A stretch of DNA of 64,000 bases from Trichormus sp. M33_DOE_039 (GCA_015296085.1 DVDT01000011.1:1-64000), one strand, 5' to 3'; shown: positions 39,018 through 48,072, counted from the stretch's first letter. The notes: a model not told the origin generated them from the letters alone. Numbers and translations: made by a program.

Positions 39018-41222
39018 ATGAGCGATCGCTTTACACCTTTACCCCCATCATTCATGTTTGGGGTTGCGACTGCTGACCATCAGTGTGAAGCTTACGATTC
39101 CCGATTTGAAGATATTCGGGATGTGTGGGAACGTCGTCGCGGTCTGACGGTCAGGGGTCGAGCCACTGATTTTTGGCATCGCTATGCTGAAGATATCGCC
39201 TTAGCTCAATCCCTTGGTTGCAAGTTTTTTCGCTTTTCCATCGCTTGGTCACGAGTAGAACCTGAACCCGGTCAATTCAGCGAGGAAGCTTTTGATCATT
39301 ATCGCCAGGTGATTGAAACTATCAGAGCGCATGGTTTAGAACCGATGGTAACTCTGCATCACTTCACCCATCCCATCCATGTAGAAGCACGAGGTGGTTT
39401 AATTTCGCCGGAATTTCCCGCTATTTTTGCTAACTATGCCACAGAAGTTGCCAAGCGTTTGGGTCATTTAGCACGTTATTGGATTAGCTTTAACGAACCT
39501 AGTCAATTAATCTACGGCTACATTAAACCTTGGTGGGAAAGAGCCTATTTTATGCCCCCAGGTTTGGATCGTGGTGCGAGTTTTGCGGATCAAATGACCG
39601 CGGTGCAGAAACTGATGCGGAATTTGTTTGTATCCCATACACGCGCTAGAAATATCCTCAAAGAGTACAACTCAGATGCGCAAGTGGGAGCAAATCCCAT
39701 GTTACTGGGTCTACCTGTATGGTTGCAAAAATTGGTGGATCTCAATGTCACTAATCTGCGTCGTCCCGAAGATATGATTTCCCAGGGTAAACGTTTTACT
39801 GAACGCAGTTTGCTAGAAAAGGGAAAAGTTGACGTTGTCATTGCTAATTTGACTATTACAGCCGAGCGACAACAGCAAGTAGCATTTTCTGAAACTTACT
39901 ATCAAGCGGGGCAATTTCTGTTAGTCAAAGCCAGTAGTCCCATTCAGCAACCGGAAAATCTGGCTCAGAAAACAGTAGCAGTTGTGAAAAGTTCCACTGC
40001 GGAATCCACCATAGATTATCTGTTACCCACAGCAGAGGTCAAAGTAGTAGATGATTATGCTGATGCTTTGCAAGCCTTGGATTATGAGCAAGTGAGTGCC
40101 ATTCTTGCAGATGACACAATTCTCTTGGGTATGATGACACAACACCAAGGGCAATATCGGTTAGTGGGTAAAAATGGTGCAGGACTGACAGAAGAGAACT
40201 ATGGCGCAGCTGTAGTGAAAGGCGATCGCGTCCTGTTAAATATTGTAGATATGGCAGTACGACAGTTTAAAGAATCCGGTGCGTGGGAAGCTAGCTATAG
40301 TCTTTACTTTCCCAATCAACCAGTCCCACCTGTACCAAAAATCGGCAGACGTTCAACCCTAGCTGACATCACTACTGGCGGATCTTCTACTCCCACCATC
40401 GGCCAGGCTCAACCCGGTACACCACTAAGACGTATTCAAGACCGTGGTTATTTAATTGTCGCCGTCAAAGAAAACGTACCAGGGTTTGGCTACCGCGACC
40501 CCAAAACAGGAGAATTTAACGGCATAGAGATTGATTTAGCGCGGTTAGTCGCCAAGCAAATCTTCGGTGATCCTAGTAAAGTGAAATTTGTTGCCGTTTC
40601 TACTAAAGAACGGTTGCCAGTTTTGCGATCGCTCACCAGTATTTTTGACCCTATTTTCAAGATTTTTAGTGTACTTTCCACATCACTCACAAGTAACTGG
40701 TGGCACTTAGGCATGGCTGGGAAATTACCTACATTCCTCTGTCCTCAAGAATGTGTAGGTCAGCAAGACTTTGTTGGTTTTGACTATTACTGGGGAATCA
40801 GTAATCTCCGTCTCAACCGCATTCAACAATTGATGGATGCAGCCTTTGGACGTTTCGGTAATGCGCCGGTTTGGTCTGGTGTTCTCTACGATATGCTCAA
40901 ATTCCATGCCCAGCTATTCCCCGACAAAGAAATCATGATTATTGAGAATGGCTGTGTAGAAGTAGCTGATAAAGTCGTCAAGCGCGAAGACTACATCCGT
41001 CAGCACCTCCAACAAGTGCAACGCGCCCGTCAGGACGGAGTAAAGGTGATAGGTTATGTCTGTTGGTGCATCACCTCCAACCGTGAGTGGGGTCTAAAAT
41101 TCGGCCCAGATAGTGACTTTGGACTATACCACATTGACCTAGATACAGACCCAGAACTCAAACGCCAACCCACACCAGCCGCTAATCTCTACCGCAACAT
41201 CATCAAACAAAATAGCGTGTAA
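39018..41222 (+). CDS. GH1 beta-glycosidase split by a circularly permuted solute-binding domain
   Basis: 734 residues. Residues 1-257 and about 540-734 together make one family-1 glycosidase of normal size, with acid/base Glu160 in SFNEP and nucleophile Glu643 in IIENG. Between them (nt about 39790-40637) lies SBP_bac_3 sequence in the wrong order: first the second half (GKVDVVIANLTITAERQQQV ... YSLYFPNQ), then a linker, then the first half (RRIQDRGYLIVAVKENVPGF ... ERLPVLRS). The natural join would be RS to GKVD. No signal peptide, so extracellular solute binding is unlikely. The frame is intact throughout. Whether the glycosidase still folds is unknown. Confidence 0.85.
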   Translation: MSDRFTPLPPSFMFGVATADHQCEAYDSRFEDIRDVWERRRGLTVRGRATDFWHRYAEDIALAQSLGCKFFRFSIAWSRVEPEPGQFSEEAFDHYRQVIETIRAHGLEPMVTLHHFTHPIHVEARGGLISPEFPAIFANYATEVAKRLGHLARYWISFNEPSQLIYGYIKPWWERAYFMPPGLDRGASFADQMTAVQKLMRNLFVSHTRARNILKEYNSDAQVGANPMLLGLPVWLQKLVDLNVTNLRRPEDMISQGKRFTERSLLEKGKVDVVIANLTITAERQQQVAFSETYYQAGQFLLVKASSPIQQPENLAQKTVAVVKSSTAESTIDYLLPTAEVKVVDDYADALQALDYEQVSAILADDTILLGMMTQHQGQYRLVGKNGAGLTEENYGAAVVKGDRVLLNIVDMAVRQFKESGAWEASYSLYFPNQPVPPVPKIGRRSTLADITTGGSSTPTIGQAQPGTPLRRIQDRGYLIVAVKENVPGFGYRDPKTGEFNGIEIDLARLVAKQIFGDPSKVKFVAVSTKERLPVLRSLTSIFDPIFKIFSVLSTSLTSNWWHLGMAGKLPTFLCPQECVGQQDFVGFDYYWGISNLRLNRIQQLMDAAFGRFGNAPVWSGVLYDMLKFHAQLFPDKEIMIIENGCVEVADKVVKREDYIRQHLQQVQRARQDGVKVIGYVCWCITSNREWGLKFGPDSDFGLYHIDLDTDPELKRQPTPAANLYRNIIKQNSV

Positions 41223-41259
41223 ATCCTCCGCGTACCTTTACCTTCGCGTTTAAAAACTC

Positions 41260-41291
41260 ATGTAGAGATGCACAACTTCGCTTCTCTACAT
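41260..41291 (+). repeat. Hairpin repeat between GH1 and SDR genes
   Basis: ATGTAGAGA (41260-41268) and TCTCTACAT (41283-41291) with a 14-base loop; same core as the palindrome at 30868. May slow or end transcription between the two genes. Confidence 0.65.
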
Positions 41292-41312
41292 CCCACTCAA
41301 CCCTTATAACCC

Positions 41313-42122
41313 ATGTCCAAAACAGTCTTCATTACCGGAACATCCAGTGGAATTGGGAAATTCACAGCCATATATTTTGCACAACAAGGCTGGAACGTTG
41401 CAGCCACCGTGCGAAACCCCTCTCAAGACCAGAATTTCCGCGAATTTTCCAACATCAAAGTCTATTTTTTAGACGTTACAGATAGTACCAGCGTTCAGAC
41501 TGCGATCACTTCTGCTATCCAAGACTTTGGTCAAATTGATGTCTTAGTAAACAATGCTGGTTATGGTGTGGATGGCGTGTTTGAAGCGATAACCGAGGAA
41601 ATCATCGCCAAACAATTCAATACCAACGTTTTTGGATTGATGCGAGTCACACAAGCAATTATCCCCCATCTGCGTCAACAAGGCGGTGGCACAATTATCC
41701 AAGTTGCCAGTATGGGAGGTCGAATTACTTTCCCCCTGTATAGCATTTATCACAGTTCAAAATGGGCAGTGGAAGGATTTAGTGAATCCTTGCAGTACGA
41801 ATTACAACCATTCAATATCAAAATTAAAATTATTGAACCAGGTGTGATTAAAACCGAATTTTACGAAAATCATCGGGTAATCATGCGCGATGATTTGCCC
41901 ATGTATCAACCATTAGTAGATGTCGCACAAAGAGTATCCCAAGAAGCGGGAAGAAAAGGTGAGTCTCCAGAATTAGTTGCTCAGACAATATTTAAAGCCG
42001 CCTGCGATCGCAGTTACAAAATGCGTTATTCTGTCGGACAACCTGCGCCTATTCTGCTCCTGCTGCGTAAATTACTGCCCGATAGTTGGTTTTTCTCCAT
42101 CATCAAACGCGTTTATAAATAA
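41313..42122 (+). CDS. Short-chain dehydrogenase/reductase
   Basis: 269 residues, classical SDR. TGTSSGIGKF is the NAD(P)-binding glycine motif (7-16), NNAGYG the structural NAG, and YSIYHSSKWAVEGF the catalytic Tyr-x3-Lys with Ser in VASMGG. The C-terminal part (LLLLRKLLPDSWFF) suits a large hydrophobic substrate, as in retinol/steroid-type SDRs. NADP preference is likely from the Arg after the second strand (ATVRNPS). Last gene of the same-strand cluster. Confidence 0.92.
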   Translation: MSKTVFITGTSSGIGKFTAIYFAQQGWNVAATVRNPSQDQNFREFSNIKVYFLDVTDSTSVQTAITSAIQDFGQIDVLVNNAGYGVDGVFEAITEEIIAKQFNTNVFGLMRVTQAIIPHLRQQGGGTIIQVASMGGRITFPLYSIYHSSKWAVEGFSESLQYELQPFNIKIKIIEPGVIKTEFYENHRVIMRDDLPMYQPLVDVAQRVSQEAGRKGESPELVAQTIFKAACDRSYKMRYSVGQPAPILLLLRKLLPDSWFFSIIKRVYK

Positions 42123-42585
42123 ATTGGGGCATGGGTAGAGAGCTACTTAAGTCTTCCATACAAAAGACAATGGAATTTACCACCAACTTTTGCTCAAACT
42201 GCTGGTAGACATATTTGTAATACGAATGTAATATATAATTAGGTCTTGATTACAAATACTACAAAAATTCAATGAACCGCAAATTCTTCTCAAATTTAAA
42301 TGGTGCAGTGCTTTGCTACCCCGCACGGGGTTCAGGCAGAGGGATTGTGCTGTTTGTATTTGAGAAAACACATCAATTGTTTAGTGGTCAATCCAACAAG
42401 GAAGCCACTTTTTGGGCGATTTCTTTGGCAAGTATTGCAAACGCCTTGATGATCAATCGAGATCAATTCATCCAAAGCGGGGGTGCAAATGTTTTATAGC
42501 ACCGATATAAGGCAAAAAGTATTAACTACCTAACCCCCGCTTTATTTCACCAGAGGCGGGGGTTATTTTTTTAGGAGTGAATTAC
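42123..42585 (+). other. Spacer with a possible small transcript ending in a strong terminator
   Basis: A frame at 42272-42499 (75 codons, ATG) could encode a small protein, but its composition is not distinctive and it includes a CCGCACGGGGTTC repeat-like piece. A very strong terminator follows at 42531. Something is therefore probably transcribed here: a small gene or an RNA. Confidence 0.35.
42531..42572 (+). terminator. Strong rho-independent terminator before the HNH gene
   Basis: TAACCCCCGC (42531-42540) pairs with GCGGGGGTTA (42556-42565), then seven T. It ends a transcript from upstream, immediately before the ribosome site AGGAG of the HNH gene, whose promoter must then overlap it or lie inside. 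Confidence 0.9.
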
Positions 42586-43122
42586 ATGGAAGCTCAACCA
42601 CCAAGTCAGCAGCCACACATACTACAAAATTCAGTCGTAGTGTTCTCCAAGAACTACCTACCACTAGCACGCATCAACATCAAGCGCGCCATCGTGTTGT
42701 TAGTTACAGGTCAAGCAGAATCTTTAAGTTTCGGTACTACAAAACAATGGGAAGTGCGTTCTCCCAGTTTTGTACTACAAGTACCAGAACACATTCGTTT
42801 GACCGTTGGCAATCCCGCACGCCATTGGAAAGTTCCGCCTGTAAACCGTCGTGAGGTTTTGAGGCGAGACAACCACGCCTGCCAATACTGTGGTAGTAAC
42901 AAGCGTCTGACACTTGACCATGTAATCCCCCGTTCAAAAGGTGGACAGCATACCTGGGACAACGTTGTCACAGCCTGCGAAAGATGTAACTCCACAAAAA
43001 GCGATCGCTTACCACATGAAGCTGGAATGGTACTGAAAAATAAACCCAAAGCACCAATTCACCCAGCTGTTGCATTTGCAGAACAGTTTTGGAATGCTCA
43101 ACGCCTAAGCGAAGCTGAGTAA
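42586..43122 (+). CDS. HNH endonuclease
   Basis: 178 residues from ATG 42586 (AGGAG at 42572-42576 supports it over the GTG at 42577). The HNH core is complete: CQYCGSNKRLTLDHVIPRSK, then WDNVVTACERCNSTKSDR, two zinc-binding Cys pairs and the central DHV. An N-terminal domain (VVVFSKNYLPLARINIKRAI) precedes it. This small HNH type is common in cyanobacteria and plastid-bearing lineages; role unknown, not clearly part of an intron or a restriction system. No methylase nearby. Confidence 0.92.
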   Translation: MEAQPPSQQPHILQNSVVVFSKNYLPLARINIKRAIVLLVTGQAESLSFGTTKQWEVRSPSFVLQVPEHIRLTVGNPARHWKVPPVNRREVLRRDNHACQYCGSNKRLTLDHVIPRSKGGQHTWDNVVTACERCNSTKSDRLPHEAGMVLKNKPKAPIHPAVAFAEQFWNAQRLSEAE

Positions 43123-43512
43123 TTGATTTCCATCTTATTTGAGAGAGGGTAATACAGGCATTACATAACCCTACCCTCTCACTTCTCAAAAATTTGTAGT
43201 ATTTTATAGTGTGTAGTGAAGCACTACAGACTCCTAAACAAGCACAAAGCAAACACGATCAGAACGATGGAAACTAAATAATCATTTAAATTAGTACTAA
43301 AATTTTCCACCAATTCAATAAGAGTTCCATATCATTCTTACTCACTTAGAAATATGGGTTACTTTCATCAATTCTGTTTGAATATATCTCCAGATAGAAG
43401 TAGATGATACATATCTCTTTTGTGATCACTACTAAAGATAGTAGATTTATACTTATCAGAAGCCTAATCTAGTTATCGAAGTTTTAACATTTTTTTTAAC
43501 GAGGACAGATTT
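43123..43512 (+). other. Spacer after the HNH gene
   Basis: 390 AT-rich bases. It contains the hairpin at 43143 and presumably the promoter and leader of the next gene, whose ATG (43513) has GAGGA 9 bases upstream. No gene seen. Confidence 0.5.
43143..43180 (+). terminator. Hairpin downstream of the HNH gene
   Basis: GAGAGGGTA (43143-43151) and TACCCTCTC (43172-43180), 20-base loop, no T run. Possible factor-dependent terminator or RNA 3' end. Confidence 0.5.
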
Positions 43513-43917
43513 ATGGCTAATGAAAAACATAACGCGATAGATTCACATGAACGGGTAGAAGTAGATACATATGATAGAGGTATCGTCCCTGCGGAAACTG
43601 CGGCCCGTAAAGAAAGAGAAGGAGATTTATATAAAACACTTCCTACAGAAGAAAGAGAAGCAGATGCCCCTACAGATGATCAAACAGATGCTCAAAGTAT
43701 TCGCACTACAGACGGCTATACAGTAGACAAAGAAGGTTTATTAAATAACTACGCCATAGAACCAGAAATGTACTACGAAGTTCCTGGGGATGCTGCGACT
43801 GCAGCCGAACAGGATACCGCTACAAGAATGCAAGAATTAGCAGAAGTGAATGAAGATAAAGAAGGCGAATTAACAGAAAAAGGTGATGTTAGAGGCAAAG
43901 GAACAGGTTTCATCTAG
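43513..43917 (+). CDS. Acidic, probably disordered hypothetical protein
   Basis: 134 residues, very rich in Glu, Asp, Thr and Ala, without hydrophobic segments or Cys. Contains repeated Glu-rich pieces (ARKEREGDLY, EEREADAPTD, QELAEVNEDKEGE) and a Gly-basic end (GDVRGKGTGF). The composition suits an intrinsically unfolded, stress-type protein, but I know no named family. GAGGA before the ATG and a perfect terminator after it make it a real gene. Confidence 0.7.
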   Translation: MANEKHNAIDSHERVEVDTYDRGIVPAETAARKEREGDLYKTLPTEEREADAPTDDQTDAQSIRTTDGYTVDKEGLLNNYAIEPEMYYEVPGDAATAAEQDTATRMQELAEVNEDKEGELTEKGDVRGKGTGFI

Positions 43918-44006
43918 AATTAAAAGTTTGCAGTCAATACTTTAGTCTTGCAAAAGATTAATTATTTATGCGTCTACTTACTTGGGGAATGCCAAATTAA
44001 AAGTTG

Positions 44007-44035
44007 AAAACCCTCAGATTTAATCTGGGGGTTTT
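44007..44035 (+). terminator. Rho-independent terminator of the acidic protein gene
   Basis: AAAACCCTCAGA (44007-44018), loop TTTAA, TCTGGGGGTTTT (44024-44035): a 12-bp stem with one G-U pair. Confidence 0.85.
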
Positions 44036-44125
44036 ATTCTGTGCTGTATTTGTGATCAGAAATCAAATTCATTGAGAGAAAGCAGTTGTGATCATTTATT
44101 ATCCTGCTATTAGCCCAAGCTTTCA

Positions 44126-44605
44126 TTATTGATTGGGACTAATAGGTAAACGCTTAATTGGCACTTTAACTACCGGGATTTTTTGAAAGTATTCACGAGA
44201 ATAGTAGTTTTGCCGACCACTATTATCTAAAAATTGTGTGTAGCTTTGTACCATGATTTGGTTGCCAGCGTAACCTAAACCTAAAAATGTATTAGCAAAG
44301 CCTTTATTATAAGTAGCTGAACCATAACCGTGATTAGTGTCTTGGACATTAACACCATATGTAGCTAATGTTGTAGTACCCCAATCACAATCTTGAGGAT
44401 GACATTGACCAAATACACGAATATTTAATTTGTTGCCACCAGCAGATGTAATCACCAAACGAGTAATACCGCGAGTATTAGCATCTTTATTTACCCAAGT
44501 ACCAACAAAATCGCTAGGTGCAGCTAAAGTGGGACTGGCAAAGGCAGCAGTTAAAGCTACACTTGCTGCAGCAAGACTTAAAGCACGTTTCAACATTTTA
44601 CTCAT
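44126..44605 (-). CDS. Secreted beta-barrel-like hypothetical protein
   Basis: 159 residues with a clear Sec signal peptide (KRALSLAAASVALTAAFA, cut after TLAA). The mature start FVGTWVNKDANTRGITRLVI looks like a lipocalin/FABP-type first strand, and CHPQDCDWG holds two close cysteines that may form a disulfide. The basic, Pro-rich end (KVPIKRLPISPNQ) is odd. Function unknown. Another secreted-protein gene lies just upstream on the same strand, 118 bases away. Confidence 0.75.
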   Translation of the reverse strand: MSKMLKRALSLAAASVALTAAFASPTLAAPSDFVGTWVNKDANTRGITRLVITSAGGNKLNIRVFGQCHPQDCDWGTTTLATYGVNVQDTNHGYGSATYNKGFANTFLGLGYAGNQIMVQSYTQFLDNSGRQNYYSREYFQKIPVVKVPIKRLPISPNQ

Positions 44606-44723
44606 TCTCCATTAATTATTTTGTGGTAATTTTTGATAGATGAATCCTGAAATTAGCAAGTTTTTTAGATAAATTCAGCGCATCAAAATTTTTATTTATT
44701 CTGCCTTTCGCTTTTTAAATTTT

Positions 44724-45518
44724 TTATCGCCATTTTTCACTCCAATCACCTGTGACATCAATGCCACCAGTAACAGGTGTTAACTTCAATGAACCCCAAC
44801 CAAAGTTATTACAAATTGTGCCGAAGTTAGTACCACAAAGATCACCAGCACCATGACCATTAAAAGAACGTGTTCCTAAATGAGAATAGGTAGAACCTTC
44901 CCAATTGCCGTTACCAAACCAAGTGGTGTTTTTTGGGCCTACACGCAAAACACAGCGCAAACCATCACCACTCCGGCTGTCTGAAAGGTCAGAAACTTGA
45001 TATTGATCAAAATATCCACCACAGGTTCTTGGTCTAGGTAAAGGTCTGTAATTAGTGCTGTTAACTAATCGCCATTCTTCGTTCCATGCGCCAGTGACGC
45101 GAATTGTTGATCCACCACCCAAAACTTGCACTTGTAAATTGCCTGGAAAGTTGTTGTTAATATCTTCGCCGTTACCGTGAATATCTGAAGCAAACCCGAC
45201 AAGATTGCGTCCTCTGTAGATGGCTTGTCCAACGTGGCGGTAGGTTGAGCCACCCCATTTTCCCTCGCCATACCAAGCTAATCGAGGAATAGCTGTTCCT
45301 GGTTTACCTTCGCTAAATTTGACGCAACGGATACCAATGCCTTGACGATTATCTAGGGGTCTAACGACGTAGGTACGTACATGAGGCCCACAGCTAAAAC
45401 TTCTTGCTTGAGCTAATTGTAAATCTTGTACTATTGGTACTTGGGCTAGAGCCGTGGTTGCCGTAGTTAAGGCTACCATGCTACCTAGTGTTAAAGATTT
45501 AAGTCCTAGATGAAACAT
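44724..45518 (-). CDS. Secreted protein with two tandem repeats
   Basis: 264 residues with a signal peptide (SMVALTTATTALAQ). The mature part is two copies of one domain (about 43-150 and 166-264). Each begins with a Cys-Gly, then a GxGxRCV/GDGLRCV strand, a WYGEGKWGGSTYRHVG / WFGNGNWEGSTYSHLG stretch, and ends in VTGAWNEEWR / VTGDWSEKWR. Extra cysteines in copy two suggest one more disulfide. Family not named. Divergent from the sigma-factor gene across 82 bases. Confidence 0.75.
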   Translation of the reverse strand: MFHLGLKSLTLGSMVALTTATTALAQVPIVQDLQLAQARSFSCGPHVRTYVVRPLDNRQGIGIRCVKFSEGKPGTAIPRLAWYGEGKWGGSTYRHVGQAIYRGRNLVGFASDIHGNGEDINNNFPGNLQVQVLGGGSTIRVTGAWNEEWRLVNSTNYRPLPRPRTCGGYFDQYQVSDLSDSRSGDGLRCVLRVGPKNTTWFGNGNWEGSTYSHLGTRSFNGHGAGDLCGTNFGTICNNFGWGSLKLTPVTGGIDVTGDWSEKWR

Positions 45519-45600
45519 GATTCTTGTTCCTTGTAGTAAAGTTTGTGCAGGTGTTATTCAACACCTTCTGTTGTCTTAATAGGTCGGCTTCTAGTTTTTT

Positions 45601-46776
45601 ATGCAACCTCGCCAAAGCATCATTGAAATTTTTTCAACTTTTGTGCAGTTTGATGCCGATCGCTTCAGTCGGTGGGCGACGGAATCACGCTTGCGTCGCA
45701 GTATCCAAAGTTGTCTCCACCAAACTCCCAAGGAAACTTCGGAATATTTTTGGGCGTTGTATTGGTATAAGTTTTGGCAAGTTCCTGAAACTCAACCCTT
45801 AGCCAAGCAACATCTGACAGCTTATCTGCAAGAACCTTGTTATTGGACATCCCAAAAAACAGCCGCGAGTTTTACCAGCACGCAGTACAAGCTTTCTGAC
45901 TGTTTTCAAGTGGCGATCGCCCAAGTTGATCGAGTGCTGAAGGGGTTTAATCCCAGCCAAACCAGCACTCTCAAAAACTACGCCAGCATTATCTTTGGGA
46001 GTGCGATTCGGGAAACACTCCGTCAACGTCAGGAAGTTGATATCTGCACCGATTGGGGTCTGTTACGGAAAATCAGCCAAAAGCGGTTGGAGGAATCTTT
46101 GCAAAATGCTGGTTTATCCCCAAGTAAAATCCGAGGTTACATTCAGGCTTGGAATTGCTTCAAGACTCTGTATGTTCCTACGAAAGCGGCTAATTCACGC
46201 CAATTATCTCGCCCAGATGATACCACTTGGGAGGCGATCGCTAAAGCCTACAATGCCCAAAATACACAGTCAGTCAGCCCTAAAACTATAGAAGAGTGGC
46301 TATTGAATGCGGCTAAAGCGACACGCAAATATCTCTATCCCACCCCTGATTCGCTAAATGTGACAAGAAGTGGTGATGATTCTTCGGAGATTTTAGATAA
46401 TCTCCCTGGTACAGAACAGCCATCTTTAATTCAGGAAATTATTGTCCAAGAAGAAGAACAAGCCAGAAACTCACAAAAAGCAGAAGTTAATCAAGTATTA
46501 GTTACGGCAGTTTCTCAACTAGATTCCCAACTACAAGAGATTTTACTTTTATACTACGCTCAAAAATTGAATCAGGATGCGATCGCGCAACAATTAGACA
46601 TAAAACAGTACACTGTTTCGCGGCGACTGAGTAAAGCCAAGGAGACTTTATTGCGATCGTTGGCAAGCTGGAGTCAAGATACACTGCATATTTCACTGAC
46701 ACCAGACATACTCAAGGGTATGAGTACATTAATAGAAGACTGGTTACAGAATTACTACAATGTCTCGCAACCCTAA
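45601..46776 (+). CDS. Sigma-70-family (group 3 type) RNA polymerase sigma factor
   Basis: 391 residues. The C-terminal region 4 is clear (about 300-352; LDSQLQEILLLYYAQKLNQ, QQLDIKQYTVSRRLSKAKE), a helix-turn-helix for the -35 element. The rest is a diverged region 2/3 without the usual group 1/2 motifs; this layout matches group-3 alternative sigma factors of filamentous cyanobacteria (SigJ-like is my guess, not proven). It is followed after 120 bases by a DUF1822 gene, a pairing seen repeatedly in cyanobacteria as I recall it. No ribosome site is evident before ATG 45601. Confidence 0.8.
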   Translation: MQPRQSIIEIFSTFVQFDADRFSRWATESRLRRSIQSCLHQTPKETSEYFWALYWYKFWQVPETQPLAKQHLTAYLQEPCYWTSQKTAASFTSTQYKLSDCFQVAIAQVDRVLKGFNPSQTSTLKNYASIIFGSAIRETLRQRQEVDICTDWGLLRKISQKRLEESLQNAGLSPSKIRGYIQAWNCFKTLYVPTKAANSRQLSRPDDTTWEAIAKAYNAQNTQSVSPKTIEEWLLNAAKATRKYLYPTPDSLNVTRSGDDSSEILDNLPGTEQPSLIQEIIVQEEEQARNSQKAEVNQVLVTAVSQLDSQLQEILLLYYAQKLNQDAIAQQLDIKQYTVSRRLSKAKETLLRSLASWSQDTLHISLTPDILKGMSTLIEDWLQNYYNVSQP

Positions 46777-46896
46777 ACTATGCTAGAACAGTCGCAAACT
46801 CATTATTAAGATTTGTAGATTTTTACGCCTGTTTTAAGCAATAGCCAATTCAAATTAACCCCCAACCTAGCCCCAGATTTCCCCGGAGTGTGCGCC

Positions 46897-48072
46897 ATGA
46901 CTGCTAACCCTACTATATTTACTTTTGCTGACGCAACAGACTTGATTTTAGAAATCCCTAATCATCTTCAAAATCAAGTAAATATAGCCAGTCAGTCGTT
47001 TTCACATCCTAGTGCTTGGTATCAAGCCTATTTAAATGAAAATTGCTTGAGTGCAGTCTTGCCGTGGTTGCAAGAAGATTTTACACGCCAAGCAAAGGTT
47101 TGGCCTTATACCAATTCTCTAGCCAGCATTTGGGAACTGGTAAATGGAACTGCCGTTACTGTGGACGTATCCAGATTTATCTTAGTTCCCAGTGAGAATA
47201 TTGATTTAAGTGAATTACGTGTATCCCAAGAATGGGTAGATTTACCAAGTTGGGTAGGGGATTATTATTTAGCAGTGCAAGTAGATGTGGATGCAGGCTA
47301 TGTCAGAGTTTGGGGTTACTGTACCCATGCCCAATTGAAAACTCAGGGGAAATATGATCCAGGCGATCGCACTTATACTTTAGATGCGAGTGAGATAACG
47401 ACGGACTTGAGTGTGTTATCTGTGGAATTGCAATTTTGTTCGCAGACAGCCACACGCACTCAAATTGCAAGTTTACCCACCCTTCCCGTTACCCAAGCCC
47501 AAAACTTAATTACCCGCTTGGGAAATCCCGAAATCATGACTCCCCGGTTAGCCGTCCCTTTTGAACTGTGGGGAGGACTGATGGAACATGGCGGTTGGCG
47601 TAAAAACCTCTATGAACGCCGCATCGGATTACCAGAACAGCGTTCAGTGCTGCAATGGTTGCAAGAGGGTGTTTCCCAGACAGCCGAGACGATGGGTTGG
47701 GGAAGATTGAATTTACAATTAAGTGCTGCTGGGGCGCGGAGTGTGGAAGGAGTACAGCCAGGTGTCACATTATCTCGGAGATTAGCGATCGCTGGACAAA
47801 CCTACGAACTATCAATTTCACCTCAAGGTGAACCAGAAACAACATCTTGGCGGTTTGAGTTGCGCAATGCAACAGTCGGTGCAGTCATTCCTGGCGGCTT
47901 TAAACTCAGACTCCTCACCGAAGACTTACAGCCATTCCCCAACAATGAAGATATAGCCACAACCGCTGTCGAGCAACTTTTCGTCGAAGTTGCCCTAGAA
48001 GCTGGCGAAGGCATAGTTTGGGAAGTAGAACCCTTACCGGAAAATTATGACCGAGAAATTTTGAAATTCTAA
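46897..48072 (+). CDS. DUF1822 family protein
   Basis: 391 residues from ATG 46897 (GGAG eight bases upstream; the GTG at 46888 is less likely). Cyanobacterial family of unknown function; seen: FTFADATDLILEIPNHLQNQ at the start, WLQEDFTRQAKVWP, a central WVGDYYLAVQVDVDAGYVRV beta-rich stretch, and a C-terminal IVWEVEPLPENYDREILKF. No membrane segment. As partner of the sigma-factor gene it may be its regulator (anti-sigma or co-factor); this is inference from gene order. Confidence 0.87.
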   Translation: MTANPTIFTFADATDLILEIPNHLQNQVNIASQSFSHPSAWYQAYLNENCLSAVLPWLQEDFTRQAKVWPYTNSLASIWELVNGTAVTVDVSRFILVPSENIDLSELRVSQEWVDLPSWVGDYYLAVQVDVDAGYVRVWGYCTHAQLKTQGKYDPGDRTYTLDASEITTDLSVLSVELQFCSQTATRTQIASLPTLPVTQAQNLITRLGNPEIMTPRLAVPFELWGGLMEHGGWRKNLYERRIGLPEQRSVLQWLQEGVSQTAETMGWGRLNLQLSAAGARSVEGVQPGVTLSRRLAIAGQTYELSISPQGEPETTSWRFELRNATVGAVIPGGFKLRLLTEDLQPFPNNEDIATTAVEQLFVEVALEAGEGIVWEVEPLPENYDREILKF

